A stretch of DNA of 64,000 nt from Ancylostoma caninum (GCA_037903475.1 JBAJFG010000319.1:1-64000), one strand, 5' to 3'; shown: positions 39,902 through 52,577, numbered from the stretch's first letter. Notes: generated from the sequence alone by a model not told the origin. Numbers and translations: made by a program.

Positions 39902-40222
39902 CTAAGAGACGTGCAGCGAGTCATTGCTTTTGGTGTTAGGCAGTTTATGCACCATGCAAATATCCAAGACAGAGCGCCTGGATTCAAAAGTTGCTAGGTC
40001 AAGGGGAGCTTTTCTGATTCTAGAATTGAGAATGTCAGGATAGGAAGGCTTATTTTGTACTCCTTCAATCGTGAGGATATCTCGTTTTCGATAGCGCTTG
40101 ATAACAGCGGAATCCCACTTCATGATGGATCGCACGTACATGTTATAGGCTAATAATAACAATTCCGCGTCTTTAGTTGACAGGGCTTTGGAAATTTGAG
40201 AGCTACAAATTTGAAATGTCAT
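39902..40222 (-). pseudogene. CR1/jockey-like LINE C-terminal fragment
   Basis: An open minus-strand stretch reads AYNMYVRSIMKWDSAV, KRDILTIEGVQNK and APLDLATFESRRSVLDICMV. These correspond to the conserved region after the RT of CR1-type LINEs (Y.TYVRPILEY...; IE.VQ..; L..LE.RR...D). No RT palm is attached. Confidence 0.65.
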
Positions 40223-40439
40223 TGCTCTTCGACAGATAAGCTAGTAATGAGCCGAAAAAACAAATGATTTGTTGTAATGGGAATCTGAATCCTTAACTGA
40301 ATCTACTCGTTTAATGGGAACCGAAGAAATATTGTAAATGGCTGTAATATCTGAGTTCCTAAAGGTCATGTTTTCCAGTAGCCAACTTGTATAAAATGAA
40401 AAAAATAGACGTAATTAGGAGACCGATCCTAAATTTTTC

Positions 40440-40993
40440 GTGGGTCACACACAAACCAAGTATTCAAGCATACGCTAGCAGCAGTGGAAGAACTCCTCAT
40501 GCAGTATGGATTAGTAAAAAACTTAATTAGTTTGGTGGCAACTCGAGCATTCTTCTTCCTTGCCACAAAGGACAACGGCGTTCTTCTGATAGCTTCAGTA
40601 AGTAGTGAATGGAGTAGCCGATTTGATGGAGAAGCAGAGAAAAGTATAGAGGCGAGATCGACCACACGAAATCGAATGAAACTGAAACTAGTAAACGGGT
40701 TAGATAAAGCAGTGGAAGGAGCGAAACTTCCACTGGGTGAAAGAATCGTGAGTATGCGTATTCGTTCCATCAATTATGGAGTTGAGAACGACAGGAAGCT
40801 AGTGCGTAAACATGCAAACCAACTTTGTTGCCGTGATCACCTCGAACAAATTCACACAGTGAGGATGTTGTCAAGTGTTTTGTCAGGAGACGCCTACGAG
40901 CGGAGAGACACGAATGTCGAATCCGGACCGAATCCGGGCATCCGATCCCTGATGCACGATTACCCTGTCCACTTCAACAACGAACGGCGCTAA
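40440..40993 (+). pseudogene. Probable integrase C-terminal remnant of the gypsy element
   Basis: Contains SSSGRTPHAVWISKKL (compare the conserved S..G.TP.EL of Ty3/gypsy integrases) and, in a different frame near 40,800, RKLVRKHANQLCCRD, which matches the HANQL block at the end of many gypsy integrases. Frame changes and a stop at about 40,525 show decay. Same strand and expected order relative to 37350-38930. Confidence 0.6.
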
Positions 40994-41266
40994 GAGGGTC
41001 TATGAACACGGATGAGAAACCTGTTCAAAGATATGATTCATCTTGCATGTAATATATTGTATAAGATTCCATAGTTAGAGTTTGTTGATGATGTGAATTA
41101 GTAGTATATCTTCGTAGTAGCTGTCCTACTAAAGAAAATGTTGTGGCTTACCGGATAGTTGGCAGCGGTGATGCAAAATGGCTATTGCCGCAAGCGATTC
41201 GGATAATAGCTTGATAGTGCCATTACTCGATAACAAACCTGCGTATAAACCCAGGGTTTGGTGGAG

Positions 41267-42101
41267 TCAAGTTAATTCACGTCGGTGCTGGTCCAAACCG
41301 GTAGCTCCAGTTAACAGTGTGGAGAGAGCGCAGGGTTCCTTCCTGATGCAGTGATCATGATGATGCCTAAGACAGTTTGAACAGAACCCACGCTTCACTG
41401 CCTCAAGCATGCACGCACGAATGCTCCTGAAGCGCTCACACTCTGATGTGCAGTGTGTGCGGCTTCCACAGAGCAGGTACGGAAGTGCTCCCGCAGGTGC
41501 AACAGGCGGAAGCAGAGGTGGCTGCACTGTGGGTCGCGCCCAAGGGCATGCGAAGGCCTTTCCTTCAACATTTTTTGTCGTCTTTGGTGATGATGCATAT
41601 GTGCTAACAGTAGAAAATGTATTGGAAGGGCGCTTTACGCCGCTCTGCATGGTGCTGCTGTACGACGCCGTCGAGGTGGACGTAGGTCCAGCCTCGGGGA
41701 GCCGCGAAGAGAAAGAAGGAGGCGGTGTTTTCAGTGGCAACGGACGCAACGCAGAGCCAGAAGATTTGACATTGTATGGATTAGTTGGTAGGACCGATGT
41801 ATTAGATGCGGTCGTGGTAGGTGCTCAGTCATTTGGGTCAGCGTTTGGCTTGACCGCGGTCGATGTATTACAAACGACATTTTTTGATGTAGTAGGATGT
41901 GGCATCGAAACAGTAGTATCGGAGAAGGTGAGCACACTGATGCCGAATGCAGTGCTCACCTCGATTGGGATGAGTCTGGATCATCAGGCTCCGCCTGTCC
42001 CTCAATCGGGGCGTTTGGAGGCTCCAATGTTCAGCCTTCGCAATAGATAAATTTGAAAAATCGCTCTCCTCTAACTGGGCAAGAAACTGTCGTAGTCGCA
42101 A
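41267..42101 (-). pseudogene. BEL/Pao-type gag fragment
   Basis: The minus strand encodes zinc knuckles: YLLCGSRTHCTSECERF, then VKRGFCSNCLRHHHDHC, preceded by a Pro/Ser-rich stretch. Upstream (41,868-42,101) is FLAQLEESDFSNLSI in another frame, which may be more of gag. CCHC knuckles followed by a C..CL...H....C array are usual for BEL/Pao gag. No pol follows in the expected place, so this is a fragment. Confidence 0.65.
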
Positions 42102-43419
42102 ACGACTGCATCACAGATGGCAGTTTGCCTGAAAAAAAATGTTAGGATGTAATAAACATCAAGAAAAATGACGCAGCAGCTCGGGCAAAATCGAAGCGAA
42201 AAACGATGTATTAGTTACACGGAGCACAATAATGAATTAATAGCGTATGAAAAAATAAAGTACAATCATGAAGGAATGGGAGGTGGTTTACATGTATGGG
42301 GTAGTTTTGATGAAGTAGAACAGGGGGTGAAACAAATGTAATTAACGAAATGGAGAACTATAATGTAGTAACTATAATGAACTAAAATGAGTAACTATAT
42401 TGAAGTATTGATAATAGAATGAGAGGATGGAACAAGTATAGTTAATGAGTTAGGAAACAAACAGGTATGAGGGTCATATGAACACAAATGTAGTAACGAT
42501 GTCGCAAAACCAAAATTTGTGGTTTATGGGGTCGCCGCGGAAGAGCCAAATTTGGAGAAAGCGCGAAATTGGCCCTATGCGGAGCACAAAGCAAAAACGC
42601 GTTATAATCTCAACATGGGGTAAGAAGAACTGCAAAAAAACTTATCTGGAGGTTAGGGGCATATAGAAGAAGAAGCGACAACACGATAACGATAGAAAAA
42701 GCAAAGAGAACAGGCGAAACACTCCTATTACAGAAAAATCAGAAATCACGATTTCACGTATAGATTTGTCGGCAGTGACGTATCATCACGTGACCAAACG
42801 GGTCGACATGGGACCGACTTGATTGAACCAGGCGATAGCGCCTATCTTAAAGTCAGTGTCCAGGGAGAATCTTCACTACTGGTACCCAAAGCCGATCCAG
42901 TGCCCGCTCCGCCCCTTCGAAGATTTCGTGAAAACATGTTAAGTCATGCCTAAGATTGTAAAGACATGTTTTACTGTCTAACAGTCTGGTCCCTCTCTAT
43001 TCTGTTATGCTGCGGATAGAACTCACACCAACATGTGCTAACTTGTTGAACATGCATTCTTAAATTTGACAGGTTTTTAATCAGCATCAATCCAGAATTT
43101 TGCCCCAAATTTCGGAAAAAAATGGTTACTAGTAGGAATACTAATGGAAAAAAGCAAAAAGCGATCAAGAAGATGTCCCTTAGGATCATCTGTAGCAATA
43201 TTTAGCTGGTTTATCCAAAAGTTCGAGAGTTCGAGAAGCCTTATTGCCTCCTTTTCATTTTGCACCGGACAACTCGTCCACATCGTAACTTTCAACCTTC
43301 TAAAAACCACAAATTTCAAGGTTTCCACGGGTAAAATCTATACATTTTCAACCAGCTCGTCGAGTAGAGTAACGGGGTGGCAGGATTGAAGTATCGAAAT
43401 TTTTGCCTGGACACTGCCT
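42102..43419. other. Intergenic, no gene recognised
   Basis: AT-rich, short frames only. It ends at the terminal repeat of a MITE. Confidence 0.4.
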
Positions 43420-43834
43420 TTAAAGGCAGAGGGCCACCTCGTTCTGCCTGTTGGATTTACCGACATCACCTAGACCTTCTCATCATGTTGATCCCTGGGA
43501 TTTACATCAACAGGCACAGAAGCGACGAAATCCCCATTTTCGAAAGGCTCGAACTGGACAAAAATTTGGAGCCCGGAGGCGGATCGCTCCAAGCTGTGCT
43601 GGCTGCCTGCCACGGCTGCCGCGTCGGTCAATGAGTCTTGGCGTGTCCAATCGATAAGATCAACGGCTTCACATGTCAACTCGGGTTGGCAAATTGTTAC
43701 AAACCCCGTCCTGGAAGACAGGTTTATAGACCATTCTGAGACAATTTATGTATACCGTTGGAACCATCGCGCCGAGTAGATGCAGAATCTGCTGTTAGCT
43801 GAACTGCGAAAATGAGGTGGACCCCTGCCTTTAA
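43420..43834. mobile_element. MITE (TTAAAGGCAGAGG family), shorter copy
   Basis: Left ttaaaggcagagggccacct, right (minus) ttaaaggcaggggtccacct. It shares the internal block atttggagcccggaggcgga and the region around gacgaaatccccattttc with the 786-bp copy at 36.2 kb. 415 bp, no coding capacity. Confidence 0.82.
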
Positions 43835-44149
43835 ATGAGGTTTTTGCAAAACCTGTAGATACATGTTAATTTCTGTCCATACAAGTACTCAGAGATTCCG
43901 GGACGGCGAACGCAGGCCGAAAACGTTTGAACAGCAATTACACCGCGAGTTGAAAGCTTATTTTGTCGCTCCACGAGCTGCATTAGCCCTGTGCTTGTTT
44001 CGGGGCGATAAACTGGTTTTGGATGTCTCAAACCTAAGATCGCAGCCGAATCTGGACGCAGGGCTGTGTTCGTACTGCAGACTTGGGTAAGTATATGCCT
44101 ACCCAAGCTCATCCAAAAATAGTCCCGAACGCGTACGCGTTTTCCGCAG

Positions 44150-44400
44150 CTGCGCTTGGGGAAGCTGCGGACTTCCAGATCCGCGCCGCACCCGCACGCG
44201 CCCGCACCGCATAGATCTCGTCTGATCGATTATTGCACTGGGCCACGGTTTTACCTGGGCGTCAGCCAGCCTCAGGAGTCTCGCTGCCTCCGCAGAAGCG
44301 GAGACACGACTAAGCTCTGGTGCTCAACCACCGGCTTATATCACCTCCCAAGGGGCGGGTCGCCACGTGGCAAGGAGTAGGCAGAACGCAGGTTGAACAG
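44150..44400 (-). repeat. LTR-like sequence, probably of a BEL/Pao element
   Basis: Minus-strand reading has tgccacgtggc, then gatataag (TATA-like), then gcttagtcgtgtctccgct and cggaggc. The same series of blocks occurs in plus orientation at about 45,780-45,860. Promoter-like content and position downstream of a BEL integrase end suggest an LTR. Exact ends were not resolved. Confidence 0.45.
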
Positions 44401-44662
44401 CACCCCTTTGGGCAAAAAAAAAACGCAGCCGAAACACGGGGTTTGCTGTACTTAGCAGTCGGAATGCAGCAGCTCTTCCTCTTGCGGCAATGTCTGCCTT
44501 CCATTTCGTGGGGGCGGGGCTTGGCAGGTTGCGTTTGCCTTATCCAGTTATCTGAGTAGGAAGGAGTATGAACTCGTTAAGAAATCAATGAAATGGATTG
44601 GAAGTGGGGCTTTGGTTTCAAGTTTAGTTGAATTCGTTTCCAATGGAGAAAAATGAAGGCAA

Positions 44663-45091
44663 TTAAAGGCAGCACTCATGGAAATTCTGACTTCTAAAAT
44701 GAGTCGCTTACCAAGTAGCGAGCCGCTGGACAATGGCAACAATAAGTGGAACACCTGGATGGCCGCCTACCTGCAATGATATTGCCGTGGACACATCTGC
44801 CGTTCTGGACATTAAAGTATCCTCGCGCGAGCTAACGCCGTTGACAGGGTGTGCGCATGTAGTTCAGCGGAGCTCGTTTATGAAATTCGCACCATTTACA
44901 GGCTTTCATAGTGGGACCCATCACGGAACACTCGTCCGCGCCGTGGACACACTTGAAATACCGCAATTATTTTCTGTGTTTTTCGCGTGTTTCACGCTAC
45001 TTCATCGTCATCAATGTGTTCATCCCGTCCCTAAAAACCCCGATATACCGCGGAATCTTCGACCCAAAATTTCCGTGAGTGCTGCCTTTAA
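44663..45091. mobile_element. MITE (TTAAAGGCAGCACTC family), copy 1
   Basis: 429 bp with inverted ends: ttaaaggcagcactcatgga at the left, and the minus strand of the right end gives ttaaaggcagcactcacgga. An equal-length copy lies at 55077-55505. Flanking TTAA/TA could be the target duplication. It has landed at the 3' edge of a BEL integrase fragment. Confidence 0.88.
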
Positions 45092-45705
45092 GACAACTTA
45101 TCTGGGACTTGACCTTTTGGCTGCCGGCGGCGGTTGCACGCGCGTTGGAGTGGGCGGCGTTTTGGACTTCCTGGCATCTTCTGGGTCCGAGATAGCCACC
45201 CTGGGACCAATTGGTTGATTGATCGTTCAAGCACGTGACCTTTACGTGCGCGAACCTGAACGGACCGGAGGGCTCCATCGCGGGACTTGTTCAGATGAAC
45301 TATTAGCCCTAGAGCCCACGGACTCCTGGATGTGTTACCTTGATGTACTAGGACGACCTCTCCAACTCTGAGTACACTGTGAGCTTCTTGACCTTTCAAT
45401 TAGTTTAATTTATTCCCTTCGGCGAGAGCCAGCAAGTATTGCTTGTACCACGCCGACCAAAAACGATCTAGAGTGGACCGCAGGGAGTTGTAATAAGATG
45501 GAAGAAGTAAACTGGTGTGAGTCAGAATTTGAGAGATCGTAGTACATTCCGTGTAGGCCGTCTGTGCCTTTGAGACACCCCAGGCGGAAGTGAGGGTTAA
45601 TGAGATCGATTTTACGTACTTAGTACGCAAGTTTAATCAAATGGAAAATGGTATGATAACGGAAGTGATGGGCCGAGTGTTCAAAGTAGCTGCAAGCACA
45701 AAGCG
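45092..45705 (-). pseudogene. BEL/Pao integrase C-terminus with DUF5641-type tail
   Basis: Minus strand: ATLNTRPITSV (near 45,670-45,700), then RFWSAWYKQYLLALAE (near 45,420-45,470), then LRVGEVVLVHQGNTSRSPWA and VRARKGHVLERSINQLVP. These blocks in this order are the integrase end and DUF5641 of BEL/Pao pol. Indels split them over three frames. The 5' side is cut at about 45,705 by LTR-like sequence and the 3' side by the MITE at 45,091. Confidence 0.78.
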
Positions 45706-45769
45706 TTCAAAGTAGCTGTGTGCACACATGAGGCAGGGTATATGCAGGTTAACCTGCCCCCTGTTTTTT

Positions 45770-45860
45770 TTTCCCTCCATTGCCACGTGGCAACCGAAGT
45801 GTATATAAGGTGGCAGATGGCTGTGAAAGCTTAGTCTAGTCTCCGCTGCGGCGGAGGCTG
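45770..45860 (+). repeat. LTR-like fragment, plus orientation
   Basis: ttgccacgtggcaacc, tatataagg, gcttagtc and gtctccgct..cggaggc follow the same order as the minus-orientation sequence at 44,150-44,400. Opposite orientation to the neighbouring BEL fragment. Confidence 0.45.
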
Positions 45861-46311
45861 TCCAATTCACCGCTTTTGCGGATGACATTAAGCTTTATCA
45901 TCTGATAATAAAAGAAAATGATGGGTCAGCCTTACAAGAGGCCATCGATTTTGTCCACAGCTGGTTCTCCAAGTGGGGTCTACCTTTTTCCATAGATAAA
46001 TGTAAAGTGCTCCATTTAGGGTCACGCAATACCTGTTACTGCTACACTATATGGTACAACAATAAGTGAGCCATACCAGGTGACTGATCTAGGTTTCTTG
46101 ATGATGCAGGATCTTTCTTTTGACACTTGTTGTAAGACGATCATTTGTAAGGCAACAAGAGCTATATACAATCTATTCAGGTCATTTGTAACGACCAATT
46201 CTACCTCTAAGCTGATAATCTTTACACAAGACCTATTCTTGAGTATGGTACCCCGGTTTTTAGTCCACACAAGCAGTCTAGTATAAACAATATTGAGAGT
46301 TGCAGTATTCG
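45860..46311 (+). pseudogene. CR1-like LINE RT fragment
   Basis: Reads VQFTAFADDIKLYHLI (catalytic FADD), FSKWGLPFSIDKCKVLHLG and, further on in another frame, RPILEYGTPVFSPHKQSSIN. These are consecutive blocks of CR1-type RTs. Stops at about 46,070 and frameshifts show decay. The 5' RT and endonuclease are missing. Confidence 0.78.
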
Positions 46312-46391
46312 TGCAAGCAAATGAGGGGGAGGGTGATTATTGGACAGTGATCTCTTACGAGATCAACCTCAGTGCCTTCAGCCGCTCTTCT
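46312..46391 (+). repeat. Direct repeat flanking Penelope-like element, left copy
   Basis: About 80 bp from tgcaagcaaatga through ttggacagtgatctctta to cagccgctctt. Matches 48854-48933 in the same orientation. The pair brackets the minus-strand Penelope-like element, as pseudo-LTRs do. Confidence 0.75.
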
Positions 46392-46585
46392 TTGTTGTTG
46401 ATCTCTATTGTTCTTCTTCTTATCTCCACCGCTTCCATCATCTTTCTTTCCAGAGTATTTTTTAAAAGGCGGTGGAAAACCGTGACATCGAAATCTGGTG
46501 GGCATTCTTGTGTACGGACGAGCGTGCGATGTCTAGAGAAACTGCTCGGGGGGTAGGAGCTCGGATTGTGAAGTGATTTACGGTG

Positions 46586-48260
46586 CTAATCAAAGCGCTG
46601 ATGGAGCGGTCGCACAGTTTCACCAACATACTTTTGCCCAAATCCCGTGCAGGTAATCAAGTAGACAGTTACTCGCAGCTCGCAGATTTTTGAGTCCTTC
46701 CAGTATCTACACCCTCGAGTTTCACACTTCTCCTCATATTGGCGCGACGATGTTAAGAGGTCTTTGAGATTCGGCGTTGGTTTGAAAATCAACCGAATCA
46801 GCAGGGAGGAGCTCTTAACAATCTTGTTCAACTCCCGTAATGTGCGGTGGTCTCAAAGGTAGCGCCATTGGTATCCTATCAGGTGGTGAGAATGGGTGCC
46901 ATGTGGCAGTGACATTCTTGTTGTAACCGTTTTCTTCGAGCATCCTCTCAATTTCATCGTTACATGATTCGTGTGCTGCACCACAGATTTTATCTTTCGT
47001 TTTTGGTTTTTCTAATATTTCGCGCAACATTTTCTTCCATGTAAATCGGGTGAGGTATATTATACCTTCTATAGAAAATGATTTTGGTTGTGAGCGACAT
47101 CCCTTCTATGCGATCCAGGTAGACAACTGCTAGCAGTGGAGCGAGCCGTAGACCCATGGCTAGACCTCTTCTTTGCATATAAAACTTGTTATCAAATCCG
47201 AATATATTGCATGCTGGCGTAGCCATGAGAAGTTGTTCGAGTTCGTTTACTGCTAGTCCAAAAACGAGTACGTCTTCCTGGTGTTTTTGAAGAAGATCGA
47301 GTATCGCTCTGGTCGCACAACATTCGTGTACAATGAGACGACATCAAAGCTGACGTAATTGGCTGAATTGGGCATTTGACATCGTTCCACTGCTGCATTA
47401 AACTCTTCCATGTTCACTATGTGAGCTCCTACATACTTCAGCAATGGTGATAGTAGTTTAACCAACAGCCAGCTTATTCGATCGCTTGGCCCTCCATAGC
47501 ATGAGATTATTGACCTTGTCTCATTATCATTCACGGAGATCGCGTTCAGGTCAAAGTCACTATCGATCTTGTGTGTTTTAATCAATGAGTAGTACGTTGG
47601 AACAACATGTGAATTCACCAACAATCTTCGAACCGCTTTCACACCCCCTTTTGAAGTAAGGATTGATCGTGTGTTCGTTCTCAGATGCTGGGCAAAGGTG
47701 TCAAATGTTCGTTACCTCGTTTCTTCATGAACCGTCTTATCCGCTGAAGCCATTTTCGTAGGTTCTTTGTCCATCAGTTTCGGTATCACAATGAAGCCTC
47801 CGCACTTATCACCAACTGTAAACCTCAGCTGATTTCTTGCACGCATCAGTCTTCGCAAGCCGTTCCTTTCTGCCACCGTCATTTTACTAACGTGGGACTT
47901 CGATGCTGCGGTGTAGATACGTAGAATATTCATTTGAAGAGCAGTTAGTTTGGATTCCAGAGATGGAACAGACCTTGGAATAGCGACGCTATCTCTAGGA
48001 AAAGGCATTGATGAAATTAGAGTAGCTGCTCTGTCTAATACCGTGGGATCTCTGTGGCACCGCCATCTCAGATCATGAGCAAGCCTTTGAACGCTGCGGA
48101 GCACAGCAACCGAGAAGGACGAGCCGAGGTCTAAGGTATACAGCATATCACAAACAATTGTTTGTTCCAATTACAATACAGCGTTTCGGTGGAATGGCAC
48201 TGCTACTGATGAAAGATGGTGGTCGCACTGATGGAGCTAGGCGGCTGAACTTGTTGTTCA
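46586..48260 (-). pseudogene. Penelope-like element with C-terminal GIY-YIG (Nematis-like), decayed
   Basis: Minus-strand order: VGDKCGGFIVIPKLMDKEP (near 47,770-47,830), VVPTYYSLIKTHKID and ETRSIISCYGGPSDRISWLL (near 47,470-47,600), SFDVVSLYTNV (motif A, near 47,340), FYMQRRGLAMGLRLAPLLAV (motif B, near 47,130), and finally the nuclease VTVYLITCTGFGQKYVGETV (near 46,620-46,680). The GIY-YIG follows the RT, the canonical Penelope order and the reverse of the elements at 6-8 and 18-21 kb. A stop near 47,700 and frame changes near 47,250 and 47,000-46,830 break it. Assignment to the Nematis clade is by host and layout, not by a tree. Confidence 0.82.
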
Positions 48261-48730
48261 GGTTGGATCGTCCACTGAGGTGGTCTGCACAAACTTGTCT
48301 GTTCCGTATTGAAATCGCTTCCCAAAGCTCTTTGCTCAATCAGCGTCTTAATACTTTCTTGGTCATGACAGTCTCGTGAATGCGGTAGCCTTTCCGTTTC
48401 TGGCGTTCAGCTATGGAAGCACTAAAGACTACTGATTTGAGCGTTTCGATTTGAGTTTGGACGGCGTTGTTATGTTAGTGAGGAACAGAAAAGAACAATC
48501 TATCAATGAATTTCGGATACAAATGCTGAGATCTACAACGACAAAGGAAGGAAATAGATTCGTCATATACTGCTGCTAATTGGTGACAAGCTATGTATCG
48601 TATTATGACGGAAAACGTTGGTCGACTGATCTGATACCGTTGCTGAAAACTTTTCAGATGTTGCAGTATTCGTCCGTCGCGAAGCCTCATATCTCTTATA
48701 AGTAGTTCACAGTTGTCGAAACGTCATTAT

Positions 48731-48753
48731 TAGCCACTTTATCAGGCAAGCTT
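48731..48753. repeat. Inverted repeat, left half (partner 48944-48966)
   Basis: tagccactttatcaggcaag plus ctt pairs perfectly over 23 bp with 48944-48966, with weaker pairing continuing outward to about 44 bp. The right half lies immediately beyond the right direct repeat of the Penelope-like element. Confidence 0.85.
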
Positions 48754-48853
48754 CGCGCTATAACGCAATTATCAAGTCTACAAAATTTTACATAGGTTGA
48801 ATTAGGAGGAGATCGAGAGCTTGCAGGAACAGAACGCCTCACCCAACGGCCGC

Positions 48854-48933
48854 TGCAAGCAAATGAAAGGGAGGGGGTTATTGGACAGTGATCTCTTACA
48901 AGATCAACCTCAGTGCTTCCAGCCGCTCTTTCT
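48854..48933 (+). repeat. Direct repeat flanking Penelope-like element, right copy
   Basis: Second copy of the about 80-bp sequence at 46312-46391, with a few differences. It lies upstream of the minus-strand element and inside the loop of the 23-bp inverted repeat. Confidence 0.75.
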
Positions 48934-48966
48934 TAACAGTCGAAAGCTTGCCTGATAAAGTGGCTA

Positions 48967-51900
48967 GTATTGAAATCTCGACAACTATGGATATAGAGAG
49001 TGCTTAGAACAGTTTCACCCGTAAACGTACGACACGTGCCCTAGGTGTCACCTATGATCAAATTCCATTAGGAACAAAAACTTTGTTCTTTCAACACTTC
49101 TGCAAAGGAGGAGAAGAAATGATTTATTGTTCCTTCACAAATTGATTCATGAGAGATGCGCTCTCAAGCTGAACCACAAGGGGATGCACCACAAAATTCC
49201 ACTTTCCTAAAACCAGGCTTTGTTGTAGACGTTTCAATTTCATTCATAGAGCTATCCCTCAGTACGAGAAAATCAGGAAAAAGCGCTTTGCCGTTATCTT
49301 GTACTGCATTCAAAACATTTTTACGCAATTGGCCAAATCCGTGAGGTTACTGCTTTTCCGATTACTCTATTAAACAATTGCAATTCATTACGTTGGTTGT
49401 TCTTGTTGTATCTTGTTGTCTGAGTGTTGTTTTGTTTTGTTTTTCTTTTTTTGTTTAAGTTCGTTTTACGCACATGAGCGTAAGCTTGTTTAATAAATAA
49501 AATGAAATAGTTCTTCACAGCGCTTCGGAGAAATGACGTCACAGGTAGGTACTCCTTCACCTGCTTTGGAGTTATTTTGGTCCCGCGGTGGTTTCCGACC
49601 CAAGAACGTCATCAAAACGAACAAGGAACCTCGACGCATTGTATACCGGAAGACAAAGCGCAGCAATGGGGGTAAATTTCGATCTCTTCCTGCCAGTCTG
49701 CGGAATCTCGAGTGATAATCGGGTGAGAGTTCATGGAATCTCGTTATAGAGATGCGTAATAAATGGCTTTCTCCGAGCGCGGATCATCTTTGTCTTTGAT
49801 CTTGGGCTGTGAACCGTTTGATTACGGCCAAAAAAAGAGGACGCGAAATCCCGTAAACTTCGAAATCGGCTAAAGACGAGTGAGGAGGCAGAAGTTATGC
49901 ATTTGATACTGAGGGCATTCATCAAAGTTAAGCAGGTTGTCCACCTTAGATATCTCGCAATCTGCATTTAACGGCTATGCAAGCGTTTAGCCATTTTTAT
50001 TCGACTTGCGTTTGGCCACAGCCCAATACTCGAAAGCTTACTTTTTGTTTTCGAACCTGCTTTTTCTCCCTTAACTGTGGAATAGCAGGGCTTGTTATCC
50101 TTCATAAAGTTGGAGGAAATGAATAATGAGCGGGAATTCTTTAGGGTAACATAGCTTCTACCATTCTTTCTTCAAAATGATTGTCTCACAGCTTTACTCT
50201 GGTTACAGGAACTCCATAGGTTATTTATCTCACCTTTTTGAGAAAAAATTTGCCCAAGAAGAGCCTAACTTCTTTTGAACATCCCACTGTTTTTATTGTG
50301 GTGATAAGAATGCATAATGAATCCTGAGATCGCTAATTTTACGTGGTGGGCGGTGACGTTCCCTTTCAATGCGACATCGCCATAGTTTCTCATCGTATGA
50401 TACAATTTTGCGTGATCTTACGCTAGTGAGACTCTTGCAATCCACTTCCCAACCCCACTTTTAGTTTGTATTTATTCTGTCCTTTGAGGTACTTTTCTCT
50501 CTTCCTCCTACGAATTTTGTGGGAAAACATTAGTGTAAACCACTATTGCCTCATTTGGTGTTCTCTGTTGAAGAAGCCGAGAGCTCAAACGAAGTTCGTA
50601 AAACTGTTTTACAGAAATACACTGTAAGAGTTTGAGTAACCAACATTTTCTCCATCTTTGTATGCATGAGGAATAAATTTCCAAGGAACAGGTCTTTATT
50701 TCCACACATTTCCCATTAATTATTTGTATTACACACCAGGAGAGAAGTATTGATGCTGATGGGCGCCCTTCTGTGTGACTCATATACATATGGTATCTAT
50801 TCTCTTGAACGAAACAGCCGCCTGCACTTAAAGGCAAGGTCCGGGCAAAATTCCATCTCCCGAATTTGCATTCGATTCGTAGACCACGGCGCCGCCTCAG
50901 ACGAAGACTGTAGAAAAATTCCTGAAAAGACCCCACAACAAACGCTTTCCATCGACCAATTTCAGTACGTCGCTTGCAGGTTTGCGGCGTCCGTGCTTTC
51001 AAATGGCATTATACGACGCGCCCTACATGCTGTCTGTTGTGGCGTCGTAGGAAAAAAATTCATATTCAAACGAGCAGTGGTGGGGAAGGTTTCACGAGGT
51101 GTCCGTTAGACTGTACATATGTGAGCGTCCATCGTTGTTTAGCATGCACTCGCGCAGCCTTTGTCAGTTGTAGCGCGTTTTCCCTCGGCTACCGTGATCT
51201 TCGGACGTTTTGTTCCTTATCTAGCGATAGAGCTTATACCGAGGTCTCAAACTTGAGGTACATGATACACATATGGTTAGGATTCCAGGGAGCAAGAAAC
51301 CTGGGTGGAAAAGGTTTTGACCGAACCTTACCGTTAAGCTTCTTCTTAAACCTTGGAACTGACGTTTGAGTTCGCTGTTCTTTTTTTTTTATAACTTTCC
51401 GGAGTCCCGATCCATTTGTTGTTTGTTTGTTTTCAAGCTTCGATGTGTAATGATCATGTGCCATTTATGGTATTCTTCTTGGTTATCTGTCTTTGCCACG
51501 AGCTTTTCCTAGGATCCGTTCCATCTGGTTAACTCATCGGGAACCTGAGACCACACATTTTTGAAATCAGCAGCCAAGCATCTTTCGAATGGTGCTTTCA
51601 GTACTTGATGAGTTTCTGTATCGGAATCGGATCCTGAGACAGAATAATAAAATCGACGTTGTACCCAAAAGAGGTTTCTCGGAGGTCTAGACTGTCTTCC
51701 GCTTACATCTAATCATGTTGCAATCGATTGTGCGAAGACGAAAGTTAGTGAAATCGTTGCAAGAAAATGGGTCACAAGCGGACATCGACGGGTTGTGTTC
51801 AAATTTCATCTCTCTCCATCAAATTCTACATGACAAGACAATCAAATGTCTGTCCAATTGATATTTCTTTGTCAATTTGAACATCGCTCTGTGACAGCAA

Positions 51901-52577
51901 CAGGTTCTCTTCTGACTGAAAGAGTTTTTGAGAGTGCTTGGGCTTGAGAGAGCTGGCCATTGGCCCTCCAGTCAGGAAAATAGTCGGCACCCGATTACGA
52001 TCCTAGTATTGCTCATCCAAAGTGTGTTCTAGACATTTTATTTGGTGTTGTTCTCTTAAGAAGAAACTTTTTATTTATCTCTTGTTTGTCATGTTCGTTG
52101 CTATATGAATCACATACTGCTTGAATTTCACACTTCGAACTGTTTCCTAATTTCTTGTACGAATCCAGCAAAATATTCCATGGTAGCGGCCAATAAGATA
52201 TGGTCAAGGGTACAATTTTTTCAATGAAATCTTCTTCTACACCTCAGCTCAAGATTGAGATTTTCGCATAAAATTCATAGCTTTTGGCTCAAAGCTCACT
52301 ACGGTTCATCTTTCCATTAATTAACTCCGACCGAGCTCAACATAGCGGAGAATTACAGCGGCAGACTCCATCGTCAATATTGCCTTCAATCTTATATTAT
52401 CTTGTATATTAGTATCAATTTGTCAAATCTATTTAATGTTTTCAGTGTAATTTTCTTCTTCAATTCAGTTTTATCATCATGATTCTCGCGTTCAACTTCT
52501 TTTTTATTCTTCATTTCTTTATTATCATTATCATCATCTAAGAAAGACAAACATTTGTTCACGGATTTCATTTACAG
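48967..52577. other. No exon recognised; possible upstream part of the next gene
   Basis: AT-rich with scattered GC-rich repeat-like patches (49,530-49,720; 50,820-51,070). The plus-strand gene beginning to be visible at 52,578 must have earlier exons, but I could not pick any with matching phase here. Confidence 0.35.

Noticed and set aside
46590..46640. Hammerhead ribozyme near the C-terminal-nuclease Penelope element
   Set aside because: CTGATG-like strings occur but the required GAAA and flanking stems could not be aligned by eye.
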